A DNA stretch of 64,000 nucleotides from Legionella sp. (GTDB lineage: Bacteria; Pseudomonadota; Gammaproteobacteria; Legionellales; Legionellaceae), in the NCBI GenBank assembly GCA_031291095.1, contig JARLJR010000038.1, forward strand, positions 1 to 64,000, written 5' to 3'. Below the pieces are notes generated by a model that was not told the origin of the DNA, searched no databases, and was given only the letters and a program-made list of their open reading frames with translations. How positions within the stretch are numbered: position 1 is the first letter of the stretch; each line of letters starts with the position of its first letter. The translations under genes were made by a program, and so were the position numbers. Of the stretch, positions 56,010 to 64,000 are shown piece after piece.

Positions 56010-56390
56010 ATGCTCAACTCTATTCGAATACTAATCGTCGAAGATACGCGAATTGCCCAACTTGTTGTAAAAGCATATATGACTCATTTGGGATGCATAG
56101 TCGATATCGCAGAAGACGGGAAGTCGGCTATTGAGAGTACCACTCAAACTCGATATGACCTTATTTTAATGGATATTGGTCTAGGAGATGGCCCCAATGG
56201 TTTTGAGATTACTCAATACATTAAATCACACAGCCCTTTAAATAAGGACACTCCGATTATCGCCCTAACCTCCCATGGCGATTCCGATATCAGACAGAAA
56301 GCAGCAGATGTCGGTATGATTTTATTTTTACGTAAGCCATTCACGACGGCCTATGCACAACAAGTCATGGATTATTTAAAGAAAAATTAG
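56010..56390 (+). CDS. Stand-alone receiver-domain response regulator
   Basis: The 126-residue CheY-like protein has phospho-acceptor D55 (LILMDIGLGD), the acidic pair E11-D12, the Thr/Ser (IALTSHG) and the Lys (FLRKPF). No output domain is attached. The insert GLGDGPNG after D55 is unlike typical CheY. It lies downstream of the PAS kinase and is probably its receiver, passing phosphate on to an HPt such as the one in the hybrid kinase. Confidence 0.92.
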   Translation: MLNSIRILIVEDTRIAQLVVKAYMTHLGCIVDIAEDGKSAIESTTQTRYDLILMDIGLGDGPNGFEITQYIKSHSPLNKDTPIIALTSHGDSDIRQKAADVGMILFLRKPFTTAYAQQVMDYLKKN

Positions 56391-56519
56391 CTATTACCTA
56401 CACGCAAAAATGTGGTACTTTTACTCATAGAATTAAAGAGATGGAAATTTTCTAGAAATTCATCCCTATAGAAAAGACAGAATATCTGCCTAAGATAAAA
56501 TTAATACGGACGATTTTAT

Positions 56520-57263
56520 ATGAAAAAAAATACACTTATTTTAGCATTATCAACAAGCTTTTTAATTGGTAATGCTTTCGCCGGAACCATGGGACCAGTA
56601 AAACCAAGCTGGAGATGGCTGGGGGAGTTTAGTGTTGGTCCTGTTTGGCAAAGTGGAGGTAGCACACAATCGTTCTATCTTACTCCAGATATCGAAAAAA
56701 CGTACACCGCGAATAAAGCGACTCATGCACTAGCTGATTTTGGAGTTCTTTTAGGCGCACAATACAGCATAAATCCAACGCTGATGACTCAATTTGGACT
56801 CGCTGTAGGGGCAACCACAGACACAAGCCTATCAGGCGAAATCTGGGATGATGCCGATCCACAATTTAATAACTTCATTTACAGCTACAAACTCCAGCAT
56901 ACTCATCTCGCTGTGAAAGGTAAATTTCTTGCAGATATGGGCTATGTAGTAATGCCTTGGGTTAGTGGTAGCGTAGGTGTAGGGTTTAATCACGCTTACG
57001 CCTTCAATAATGTTCCAATTATTGAAGAAGCAATTAAAAATCCTAACTTTTCAGCCCGTACCCAAACAAGCTTTACCTATACGGTAGGTGCAGGTATTCA
57101 AAGATCATTAACCGATCATGTCCAGGTAGGTATTGGTTATGAATTTGCTGATTGGGGCAAAAGTTCGTTAGGAAGAGCCGCAGACCAATCAATGAACGAA
57201 GGAATTTCATTAAACCACCTCTACACTAATGGATTCTTAGTGAATCTTACCTATGTAGGATAA
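56520..57263 (+). CDS. Outer-membrane beta-barrel protein
   Basis: The 247 residues begin with a signal peptide (MKKNTLILALSTSFLIGNAFAG). The rest alternates aromatic and hydrophobic residues with Gly, typical of an eight-stranded barrel (for example LGEFSVGPVW, VVMPWVSGSVGVGFNHAY, TYTVGAGIQRSLTDHVQVGI). It ends near GFLVNLTYVG. It resembles Legionella porin-like OMP_b-brl proteins. A second barrel gene lies 114 bases downstream. The role could be adhesion or permeability; nothing decides between them. Confidence 0.85.
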   Translation: MKKNTLILALSTSFLIGNAFAGTMGPVKPSWRWLGEFSVGPVWQSGGSTQSFYLTPDIEKTYTANKATHALADFGVLLGAQYSINPTLMTQFGLAVGATTDTSLSGEIWDDADPQFNNFIYSYKLQHTHLAVKGKFLADMGYVVMPWVSGSVGVGFNHAYAFNNVPIIEEAIKNPNFSARTQTSFTYTVGAGIQRSLTDHVQVGIGYEFADWGKSSLGRAADQSMNEGISLNHLYTNGFLVNLTYVG

Positions 57264-57377
57264 GCAATTTAAGCCTGAATGGAGCACTGTAACACTAGTC
57301 TGTGAGAACCTCTTCACTGCCTATGCCCTGCGAGATGTAGGTAAAAGAAGCAAATTAACCATTTTTAGGGAATAACC

Positions 57378-58067
57378 ATGTTAAGGAAAATTTTGTGTGG
57401 TAGTGCTGTTTCGCTACTTCTAAGTAGTCCAGCTATTGCTGGATTCTATGTCGGTGCAGGTATTGGGCCCGAATATGCTCAATTTACTCAAAAAACTCAT
57501 GTTTTTGATAATCACGGTAGTTTTAATGTCATCGATGAGCAGAATTTTTCCGGTGCAGGTATTTTTGGTACTTTTATCGGCGGGTACTCTTGGACACGCA
57601 ATTGGTTTTATTTAGCGGGCGAAGCTAATTTTAATCCCAGCTCACTTCAATATAGATTAGTCAATAAAGAATACATTCATAAAAATTTCGAGAAATCGTC
57701 ATTTACTATTCACTATAGTGAAGGCGTAAGTGCCCTTCCCGGAGTTTTATTAACTAAGGATGCAGTTGTTTATGGGCGAATTGGTTATGCAAATGGCCAT
57801 GTGGAACTCCACAACTCAGACCCAACCATACGCAGTTCAAAAGCAAATCGTAGCGGTGTTCGTTATGGCGTGGGAATGCGCTATAACTTGTCAAGTCAAT
57901 GGACCTTAATGGCAGATTACAGTCAAACCAATTATGAGAAGTTCAGTAGCCACGTTTACGAACCCAATGGCGGAGTGACCAAAAGCTCACGAATCTATCC
58001 AGTCTCAGCACAATTTGCCTTTGGCGCTATTTATAATTTTGAAAAACCAGCAGTTTTTGTTAAATAG
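57378..58067 (+). CDS. Outer-membrane beta-barrel protein
   Basis: The 229 residues have a signal peptide (MLRKILCGSAVSLLLSSPAIA). A beta-barrel sequence follows, with AGFYVGAGIGPEYAQF at the start of the mature part, VYGRIGYANGHV and GMRYNLSSQWTLMADYSQTN, and a C-terminal strand (FAFGAIYNFEKPAVFV). This is the OMP_b-brl or Ail-like shape. It is followed by a terminator. It shares a direction with the barrel upstream but only weak similarity. Confidence 0.85.
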   Translation: MLRKILCGSAVSLLLSSPAIAGFYVGAGIGPEYAQFTQKTHVFDNHGSFNVIDEQNFSGAGIFGTFIGGYSWTRNWFYLAGEANFNPSSLQYRLVNKEYIHKNFEKSSFTIHYSEGVSALPGVLLTKDAVVYGRIGYANGHVELHNSDPTIRSSKANRSGVRYGVGMRYNLSSQWTLMADYSQTNYEKFSSHVYEPNGGVTKSSRIYPVSAQFAFGAIYNFEKPAVFVK

Positions 58068-58161
58068 AGTAACACTTAAAGCTGCTAAAAGGCTCAACCC
58101 TATTAGTATTAAGTTTTATGTGCATATAAGCAGCCTTCAAATATCTGCAGCTAACTTAATT

Positions 58162-58200
58162 AGAAACTCTGGGACGTCCAAGTCTCAGAGTTTCTTTACA
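58162..58200 (+). terminator. Rho-independent terminator after the second barrel gene
   Basis: AGAAACTCTGGGAC and GTCTCAGAGTTTCT form a near-perfect 14-bp stem around GTCCAA, followed by TTTCTTTAC. Confidence 0.8.
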
Positions 58201-58286
58201 ATTTCATAAAAACAAAACATTTTATTTCTGCGAATTCCCTCGCCCCTTTTCACGCCACAATACGCATTAAATTTATTAGGGCTTTC

Positions 58287-58314
58287 TTGTTCTGAATAAA
58301 GAACATGCTATAGT
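58287..58314 (+). promoter_or_regulatory. Sigma-70-type promoter for the ArsC-family gene
   Basis: TTGTTC (58287-58292) and TATAGT (58309-58314) are 16 bases apart. A longer reading frame beginning at 58313 would start inside the -10, which supports the ATG at 58346. Confidence 0.6.
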
Positions 58315-58345
58315 GCAAAATCCTAAAATACACGATAAAAACAAA

Positions 58346-58687
58346 ATGCACGTAATTACTATTTACCACAACCCCAGATGCTCTAAATCTAGAGAAACCT
58401 TAGCATTACTGCAAGAAAAAGGACTTGATCTCACTATTATCGAATACCTAAAAACCCCGCTTAATAGAGAACAGCTCGATGAGTTAGGAGCACATTTCGC
58501 CCTTAAAGACTTCGTTCGTACCAATGAACCTATTTTTAAAGAACTCGGATTATCACTGGAGAATGAAGAACAGGTGTTAGAAGCCATGGTAAAAGAGCCT
58601 GTGTTAATGCAACGACCCATTGTCACCTATAAGGGAAAAGCCATTATTGGACGCCCTCCTGAAAACGTATTAGAACTATTTGCTTGA
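58346..58687 (+). CDS. arsC: ArsC-family thiol reductase (YfgD-like)
   Basis: The 113 residues contain the active-site motif HNPRCSKSR (C12) and the conserved RPIVTYKGKAIIGRPPENVL segment with the family arginines. Length and motif fit ArsC and its relative YfgD; the CSKSR variant favours the YfgD subgroup. ArsC proteins reduce arsenate with glutaredoxin. No other arsenic gene lies nearby, so the arsenate role is uncertain and the symbol is provisional. Confidence 0.87.
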   Translation: MHVITIYHNPRCSKSRETLALLQEKGLDLTIIEYLKTPLNREQLDELGAHFALKDFVRTNEPIFKELGLSLENEEQVLEAMVKEPVLMQRPIVTYKGKAIIGRPPENVLELFA

Positions 58688-58731
58688 TGGCAATAAGTCG
58701 TACCCTTAGCTTAACTGCAACCAGATTACAT

Positions 58732-59376
58732 TCATTTAAAAACCGGCATCATTTCTTCATCCATTGGTGGCGCTGAAGGTAGTGTAGTAGCCTGACTGGT
58801 ATTTTTTAATTCATCAAGCGCAAAAGCAAGGGATGCGTGGATGGTTTCCAATTTACTAAGCAATCGTTCCAAAATAGAAACAGATGCTGTTATTGATTTA
58901 TTAAAACCCACTTGAGTCAGTCCATACTCCAACGCAACCCCTCCTAACAAAGGAACACACGCAAATAAAAAAGAACCGGTAGCAAAGCCTAGAAAAGCCG
59001 ACCCAGCTATGCTTGCTTCCGTACTGTTTTGAGACAAAGTATGGATTAACGTTGGCCGAGGCTGATTCAAAACCATCCGATGCTTTTCCAGGCAACTGGA
59101 AATTGCATTTTGTAAGAGTGTAATTAAAATAAGGATATTATTAATTTCTATGATACGTTCGGGTGCAACAGGCAAACAATCAAACTGTATGATAATTTCA
59201 TCCAGTTGCTCACAAAGATTAGTAATGATGATGCTTTTTTTATAGCTTTGATTTCCCGCATTATTATCTACTAGCTCCTTGAACTCTTTATTCTTATTCC
59301 GTAATTCATTCAATAAAGGATGTAAATCACGTAGCTCTTTAATACTTTTAAAATGACTTTGTCTTTTAGAAAACAT
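58732..59376 (-). CDS. 214-residue helical protein with a hydrophobic hairpin
   Basis: The ATG at 59376 has AAGGAAG ahead. The N-terminal half is a coiled-coil-prone helix set (HPLLNELRNKNKEFKELVDN). Near residues 125-155 a hydrophobic Gly-containing stretch (GSAFLGFATGSFLFACVPLL) could be a membrane hairpin. A Pro-rich tail (LPSAPPMDEEMMPVFK) follows. It has no signal peptide. Structure and acidic tail suggest a translocated membrane-associated protein, but no family was recognised. Confidence 0.7.
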   Translation of the reverse strand: MFSKRQSHFKSIKELRDLHPLLNELRNKNKEFKELVDNNAGNQSYKKSIIITNLCEQLDEIIIQFDCLPVAPERIIEINNILILITLLQNAISSCLEKHRMVLNQPRPTLIHTLSQNSTEASIAGSAFLGFATGSFLFACVPLLGGVALEYGLTQVGFNKSITASVSILERLLSKLETIHASLAFALDELKNTSQATTLPSAPPMDEEMMPVFK

Positions 59377-59510
59377 ACTTCTTCCTTGAGTTAAAACAAA
59401 TCTCTCTACTCACTTTGAATAAAAGCAAATCATTAGTCAAGTCCACCAGCACTTGACGATACCCAGGTTATGTGTGAGTCTTTAAATATAAAGACCATGG
59501 AGTAAACTAA

Positions 59511-59786
59511 ATGCTTGCGCAAGTTTTAATAAATATCTGTTGGGCTCTGTCATTCACCTTTTTTGGAGCAATACTCGGTACAGGATTAATGCTCATGGTA
59601 TCAACCATTGTTCCGCGAATTCTCAATAAAAATACCCCTCACATGGATGAGGCAAAAGAAATGTTGCGCGGCAACACTGCCGTTGCAGAATATTATGGAC
59701 GAGTGGTTTCTTCCGTTATTATTGGGATCAGCATCATCATTGCCGCCTCTGTTCTTGGAGGACTAATTGCCGGGTTGCATGGTTGA
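59511..59786 (+). CDS. DUF350-like small membrane protein
   Basis: The 91 residues form two or three hydrophobic helices. Between them lies the DUF350/UPF0719-type motif KEMLRGNTAVAEYYGRVVSS, where RGNxAxA is characteristic. The family is an inner-membrane group of unknown function. The last codons overlap the start of the Hint/Tim44-like gene, so the two are coupled. The DUF350 protein may help place the next protein at the membrane. Confidence 0.8.
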   Translation: MLAQVLINICWALSFTFFGAILGTGLMLMVSTIVPRILNKNTPHMDEAKEMLRGNTAVAEYYGRVVSSVIIGISIIIAASVLGGLIAGLHG

Positions 59787-61995
59787 GTCTAAACGGATGA
59801 GAAAATTTCTTTTAATACTGACCATCCTGTGTGCATTTAGTCTTAAAGGATGGAGTCGTGGTGGTGGTGGTTGTTTTGAACAAGGGACCTTAATTGCAAC
59901 GCCTTATGGCGAGCGGGCGATAGAAACGCTGCACCCTGGTGACTGGGTTTGGAGCAATATTGCAGGAAAACATCAAAAAGCCAAAGTCGTCGCTACCAGC
60001 CAAGTAACACCGAAAAACTACTTGGAATTGACGCTTGCAACAGGCGTTATTCATGTCACTGAAGAACATCTTTTTGCCATAAAGCCAGGGGAGTTTCGCC
60101 GTGCTGGCAACCTCAAGGCCGGTGATAAAATCATCATCTGGCATAATCATCAATGGCAACCCCTAGCCATTAATCACATCGACCAAATCAAAGCCCAGAA
60201 ACCTGCGTTTAATTTATTAGTAGATTCAGGGGCCACTTATTTTGCAAATGGGGTTCTCGTTCATAATAAAGGTTGTTTTTTACCTAATACTCCAGTTTTA
60301 CTCGCTAATGGACAAAGTAAAGCAATTAATGCTATTAAACCTGGAGACATGGTTCAAGCTTATGAAATTAATGGTTCTCTTGTTCCGGCTAAAGTAAAGC
60401 ACGTACTAAAACATCAAGTAAATTCTTATTATGTGATTGGTACAACGAGTTCAACCATCAAAGTAACGGGTGAGCATCCGTTTTATGTGGGTAATGGCCA
60501 GTTTAAAACGGTAGAAACGCTACACCCTGGTAATTTAATTTATGCCTTTGCTGGCAATCAGTTAAGGTTTGAGCGAATTACCTCGATGAAGAAAGTAAAT
60601 GCAAAAACCACCGTTTATAACCTACAAACTGATGAACCACATACCTATTTTGCTGCAGGCATCGCTGTCCATAATAAAGGAGGCGGTGGTGGCCATGGCG
60701 GTGGTTTTAGTCATGGAGGTGGCTTTAGAGTTGGTTCCAGTGGTGATAGTGATGATGGGGCATTCTTTTTCTTTCTCCTGGCCGGCATTATAATATGGTG
60801 TATCATTAAAAGCGCACGGGAGCAAAGAGCCAATCTGGATTATAACTATTCTCGAAATACTATTGAACGCAAATCAGAAAAGACATTAAAACTACTGACC
60901 TTTCTTTCCAAGCAAGATAAAACCGTTGATCCTAATGCACTAAAAAGCATGGTACATTTAACTTTTCTTGCACTCCAAGATTGTTGGATGAAAAGAAAAT
61001 ATGGCCCCATGAAAAAATCATTAATGCCCGATTTGTTTCAACAGCATACAGCACAACTTGACGGAATGATCCGTAATCATGAAATTAATCGTCTTGACCG
61101 TCTGCAGATTTTAAACATTGATTTAGTGAATGTTCGCTATACTGAAAAACCTAATCAGCGTGAATTTACTGCGTTAATAACCGCTTCTGCACGTGACTTT
61201 TATGTAGATGACCGTACTAAGCAATACCTTCGCGGTGATGAAGAACCCCAAACATTCCAGGAGTTTTGGACCTTCCAGCTTCAAGATAGCACTTGGCTGC
61301 TGCGTGAAATTGAACAATCGCGTGAATCGGACTATTTAGAAGAAGAGAATTTTTGTGAATTCTTTACCGACGCACAAATTGAAAAAATTTATCAGGATAA
61401 GGTAGATAACTTGGGTACAGCTGGCCCTTGGCTTACCAAGGACGTACAAGAAAAATCAAATAAAGTCGATCGTATGCTTAATTTCTTAGTTCAGAGCAAC
61501 AAAATCTGGAATAAGCAAGCCATGCTTAATCGTGTACGCTTGGTGTTTACTAATGTCCATTTGGCTTTTGAAGCTGGCGAGCTAAATAGCGAAACTCAAG
61601 CCCAATTATATCCTAATCTTGTTGAGGAATTTAATGAATCCATCACCACCTGGAAGGCTTCGGGCAAAACCATTGAATACCGTAATTTTTGTGTACGCAA
61701 GGTAGAAATACTCCTGGTAAAAAGTTTTGATGATAAATCAAACAATGAATTTACCGCCAGAGTAAGCGCACATGCTCAACGTATTCAGCAACAAAATGGC
61801 AAAATCATAAGTAAAGATGCTGATGTAACCCCATTTGAAGAATATTGGACATTTGGATTATTAGATCAAGAATGGAAACTTAAAGAAGTAATGCCTCAAA
61901 CAAGTAAAAACGAAATAATCAGTGCGGATAACCTTGAAGAAGGAAGTTCACCTGATCTGGTCAAATGGTATTATACGAAAAAGCGTGCCATTTAA
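59779..61995 (+). CDS. Protein with two tandem intein-like (Hint/BIL) domains, TM segment and two Tim44-like domains
   Basis: Counted from the ATG at 59779 (738 residues; an ATG at 59797 is also possible), a signal peptide (RKFLLILTILCAFSLKGWS) leads to two back-to-back Hint domains. Hint 1 runs C32 (GGGGCFEQGT) to H162-N163 (VLVHNKG) with TxxH at T94-H97. Hint 2 runs C166 (CFLPNTPV) to H298-N299 (AVHNKGG) with T230-H233. A Gly/His/Ser loop and a membrane segment (FFFFLLAGIIIWCIIKS) follow. Two Tim44-like domains with matching ends (FQEFWTFQL and FEEYWTFGL) complete it. All splicing residues are present: Cys, TxxH and HN. The next residue after each HN is Lys, as in bacterial intein-like domains that cleave or splice post-translationally. 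The biological target is unknown. Confidence 0.88.
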   Translation: MVESKRMRKFLLILTILCAFSLKGWSRGGGGCFEQGTLIATPYGERAIETLHPGDWVWSNIAGKHQKAKVVATSQVTPKNYLELTLATGVIHVTEEHLFAIKPGEFRRAGNLKAGDKIIIWHNHQWQPLAINHIDQIKAQKPAFNLLVDSGATYFANGVLVHNKGCFLPNTPVLLANGQSKAINAIKPGDMVQAYEINGSLVPAKVKHVLKHQVNSYYVIGTTSSTIKVTGEHPFYVGNGQFKTVETLHPGNLIYAFAGNQLRFERITSMKKVNAKTTVYNLQTDEPHTYFAAGIAVHNKGGGGGHGGGFSHGGGFRVGSSGDSDDGAFFFFLLAGIIIWCIIKSAREQRANLDYNYSRNTIERKSEKTLKLLTFLSKQDKTVDPNALKSMVHLTFLALQDCWMKRKYGPMKKSLMPDLFQQHTAQLDGMIRNHEINRLDRLQILNIDLVNVRYTEKPNQREFTALITASARDFYVDDRTKQYLRGDEEPQTFQEFWTFQLQDSTWLLREIEQSRESDYLEEENFCEFFTDAQIEKIYQDKVDNLGTAGPWLTKDVQEKSNKVDRMLNFLVQSNKIWNKQAMLNRVRLVFTNVHLAFEAGELNSETQAQLYPNLVEEFNESITTWKASGKTIEYRNFCVRKVEILLVKSFDDKSNNEFTARVSAHAQRIQQQNGKIISKDADVTPFEEYWTFGLLDQEWKLKEVMPQTSKNEIISADNLEEGSSPDLVKWYYTKKRAI

Positions 61996-62093
61996 AGTAT
62001 GCCGAACGAGCTTTTTGCTCACATTATAAACATTGTCATTAATTTTTCTTTCATATATGATTGCTCATCAAAAAAGAGATGAGATCAAACATT

Positions 62094-62729
62094 ATGAAGC
62101 TTAATGAACTATTGGACGCAATTACTAAACAATGGAAACAACAAATCGTTGATATCAATATACGTCTTAATCACGCGATTAATGGAAAATCAATGAGCAA
62201 CATCCAGGCAGAGGCTTTAATAAAGGAATATGAAACTCTTTATAATCATTTTGTTAATTATACTTACAGCATGGCTTTGGCTTGTAAAGAGCAGGTGTTA
62301 GAAAATGATTTAGAAAAATATATTCAAGGGCTTAAAAAGGAAGTCCTGCACACCATAGGATTAATTAGTAATTATCGTCGTATAAATACTGAACTTCAAA
62401 ATGCGATAACTCAATCCAAGCCGAACGAACAAAGAGCAACACCAAAACAATCGCCAGTAAGCAGAAATGACATTGTTCTAGCTCAACCACAAACATCGCA
62501 ACAGGAAAGAATGCAAGCACCATCACCAGTACGAAGGAACCATTTCTTTCAACCGGGACAAAGCATAGTACAACCATTGCTCAGGGACAATCTTTCACAA
62601 CCAATACAGCTAGCGCAAAAAACGGCTCCAGCAGTCCCTATGCCTACATTTGATGAGCAATATGAAGCGAGAGAAATTTTCCCCCATGATCCAGAAAACT
62701 ACCCCCAGTATTATATCTGTAATTTTTAG
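62094..62729 (+). CDS. Helical protein with Gln/Pro-rich tail
   Basis: The ATG at 62094 gives 211 residues; ATGs at 62079 and a TTG at 62061 are alternatives, all with weak ribosome sites. The first 110 residues are helical (ITKQWKQQIVDINIRLNHAI). From about 115 to 195 the sequence is rich in Gln, Pro and Ser. It ends with FDEQYEAREIFPHDPENYPQ and YYICNF. No family was recognised. The acidic Tyr-rich tail and disordered linker suggest a secreted or translocated protein. Confidence 0.7.
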   Translation: MKLNELLDAITKQWKQQIVDINIRLNHAINGKSMSNIQAEALIKEYETLYNHFVNYTYSMALACKEQVLENDLEKYIQGLKKEVLHTIGLISNYRRINTELQNAITQSKPNEQRATPKQSPVSRNDIVLAQPQTSQQERMQAPSPVRRNHFFQPGQSIVQPLLRDNLSQPIQLAQKTAPAVPMPTFDEQYEAREIFPHDPENYPQYYICNF

Positions 62730-62773
62730 AGGACCGTAGTCAGGATGAAGGCGTCCCCGAAAATCTGCTCATT

Positions 62774-62799
62774 TGTCGACGTGCCACGGCACGTCGACA
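62774..62799. repeat. Perfect 26-bp palindrome
   Basis: TGTCGACGTGCC and GGCACGTCGACA pair perfectly around two bases (AC). This stem-loop lies 45 bases after the helical gene and 15 bases before the LRR gene end on the other strand. It could be a terminator without a T-run or a protein-binding site. Confidence 0.8.
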
Positions 62800-62813
62800 G
62801 TTCATCCTAAAAC

Positions 62814-63380
62814 CTATAGTGTAGGAGAAGAAGCAACGCCCTGCTTTCGCCACTCTACTGCATTTATAATTTCAATCCAACGTTCCGAGGACCAGTTATT
62901 AATACCAATAAGACATTGATCCTTTGCTTCCCGAATTAATTGCTTAAATTGTTTAAATTGCTCTTCTTCTAAACCATCAAGCTCATTATATTGTAAGGAA
63001 ATTGTTTTCAATGATAATGATGCAAAAAGGCTACGCAATACTTGCCAATGATGGAAGGAAAAATCAGGTACTTGTAATCGATTGCCATCAATAGAAAATT
63101 CGACAAGCTTTTCAGCCCCACTGAGTGCAGTTGCAAATGCTTCTAAACAACTAAGAGAAAGATGCCCAAAATTATTTCTTTTTAAAATAAGATGAGTAAC
63201 CTTGGAATCGTGAATCATCTTCCCCAAAGCCGCCATTTGCTCAACAGACATTGACGGAAATGGGGAGTCTGATAAATCCAGGTGTTTTATTTTGTCCTTA
63301 CGCAGTGTGAGTGCATAAGCCCCCATTTCTTCACACGTGTATAAATGAATATCTTTAGGCTTCCTTAATTTAGTAAACAT
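62814..63380 (-). CDS. Small LRR protein, putative effector
   Basis: The start is uncertain: the ATG at 63380 (188 residues) begins MFTKLRKPKD, and an ATG at 63419 would give 201. Neither has a strong ribosome site. The body has ribonuclease-inhibitor-type leucine-rich repeats: IKHLDLSDSPFPSMS, VTHLILKRNNFGHLS, LVEFSIDGNRLQVPD and LKTISLQYNELDGLE. It is short and lacks a catalytic domain, so a binding role is likely. A similar type of protein lies at 17805. Confidence 0.8.
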   Translation of the reverse strand: MFTKLRKPKDIHLYTCEEMGAYALTLRKDKIKHLDLSDSPFPSMSVEQMAALGKMIHDSKVTHLILKRNNFGHLSLSCLEAFATALSGAEKLVEFSIDGNRLQVPDFSFHHWQVLRSLFASLSLKTISLQYNELDGLEEEQFKQFKQLIREAKDQCLIGINNWSSERWIEIINAVEWRKQGVASSPTL

Positions 63381-63473
63381 AGTTATTTGCCTAATCCATA
63401 AAGCTACCAATTCAAGCATAAACTAAGTAATCTTGTAAATTAGTTTCCTTCAATTAAACGAAATTAAATAAGC

Positions 63474-63746
63474 TTACCACCGCTCATCATTTCCCCAATT
63501 ATTATTGCTTCCACCATAACCCTCATTATTATGTTTCTGATAATCTCGGCTTCCATGATGGTAATCATCGTTATGCTGATGATGCTGGTAACCATGATGT
63601 GGATTATGGCCGTGCTGATGATTTCCATGATTTGAAAAACCTCGGTGCGGAGGAGGACCACCCCGAAAGCCCCCTCCATGAGCAAATGCAAATGAGCTGA
63701 GCAATAAACAGAATAAAGAAAGAGAAACGCATGCATGTCTTTTCAT
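63474..63746 (-). CDS. Secreted His/Gly/Asn-rich small protein
   Basis: The 90 residues have a signal peptide (ACVSLSLFCLLLSSFAFAHG) and AAAGGGAA before the ATG at 63746. The mature part is rich in His, Gly, Asn and Pro (GNHQHGHNPHHGYQHHQHND), which suggests divalent metal binding in the periplasm. No domain was recognised. The product is probably periplasmic. Confidence 0.75.
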   Translation of the reverse strand: MKRHACVSLSLFCLLLSSFAFAHGGGFRGGPPPHRGFSNHGNHQHGHNPHHGYQHHQHNDDYHHGSRDYQKHNNEGYGGSNNNWGNDERW

Positions 63747-64000
63747 TTTGTTCCCTTTATTAAAATGAATTCAAAACAAGAATTAGCGTACTGATGTAAA
63801 AATAAGCGTAGCACAGAATTTTAATAGTGGAAGTTGCACGATTGAAGATTGCACTACGAAACATCGGCCCTTGATAGAACCTTGCATCTGATCCCTAAAA
63901 GAGAAACTATCGGAAACATTAAGATTATAGGGACAACGACAACGTAATTTATCTTTTTGATTCGTGTTAAAGGAGACATCAGCTTCTATGCCAGATACGA
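63747..64000. other. Terminal region, possible start of a gene at 63988
   Basis: Nothing firm was seen. AAAGGAG at 63969-63975 followed by ATGCCAGATACG at 63988 could be the first codons of a gene leaving the window, but the spacing of 12 bases is long. Confidence 0.3.

Noticed and set aside
63464-63736. Ile/Met-rich 90-residue frame opposite reading of the His-rich gene
   Set aside because: It is a frame shadow of the secreted His/Gly-rich gene, which has a signal peptide and ribosome site.
1-64000. tRNA, rRNA or transposase genes
   Set aside because: No cloverleaf, rRNA-like stretch or transposase domain was recognised by eye; a covariance-model search would be needed to be sure.

Overview
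The window looks like chromosome of a Legionella species, probably not L. pneumophila. The call rests on AT-rich DNA, many large eukaryote-like or host-directed proteins (kinase-like, ankyrin, LRR, NLS-bearing, CaaX-ending, CNF-like, YopJ-like), acidic C-termini of the kind seen on Dot/Icm substrates, and palindromic intergenic repeats. These sit among ordinary gamma-proteobacterial genes (ycaC, ybaL, glsA, mltA, zur-like, yacG, arsC-like). No rRNA, tRNA, transposase or CRISPR array was recognised. Species and secretion status are inference.

Region 1 (1-35.4 kb) is an accessory block rich in putative effectors. It holds a kinase-like protein; a two-gene operon of 1,047- and 1,537-residue unknown proteins; an ankyrin protein with near-identical 102-bp repeats; a 738-residue protein with NLS-like clusters and a possible zinc-deaminase motif pair; a helical-repeat protein; an LRR-like protein; a protein with an HSSF/SGH motif pair; a tail-anchored beta-sandwich protein; a CNF/CheD-like deamidase candidate ending in a CaaX box; a 2,760-residue protein with a complete SecA-type ATPase motif set; and a NADAR protein with four 59-63 residue repeats. 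The only clear housekeeping genes here are ycaC and ybaL.

Region 2 (35.4-47.7 kb) is mixed. It has glutaminase, a DUF1328 membrane peptide, an aldo/keto reductase, MltA, a small lipoprotein, a Zur-like regulator, a nitrilase-fold protein, a secreted 3D-domain protein paired with a secreted amidase, two tandem secreted paralogues, a small secreted repeat protein and a RES/Xre-type toxin-antitoxin pair.

Region 3 (47.8-58.7 kb) opens with a CE-clan (YopJ-like) protein whose C-terminus is encoded by a palindromic repeat. A signalling group follows: a hybrid histidine kinase, YacG, a PQ-loop protein, an unknown 430-residue protein, a PAS histidine kinase and a lone receiver domain. Two outer-membrane beta-barrels and an ArsC-family protein close it.

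Region 4 (58.7-64 kb) contains a protein with two tandem intein-like (Hint/BIL) domains ahead of a membrane segment and two Tim44-like domains, coupled to a DUF350-like protein, plus a helical protein, a small LRR protein and a His/Gly-rich secreted protein.

Several palindromic repeat families are scattered between the genes. They often lie just after stop codons, where they may act as terminators.
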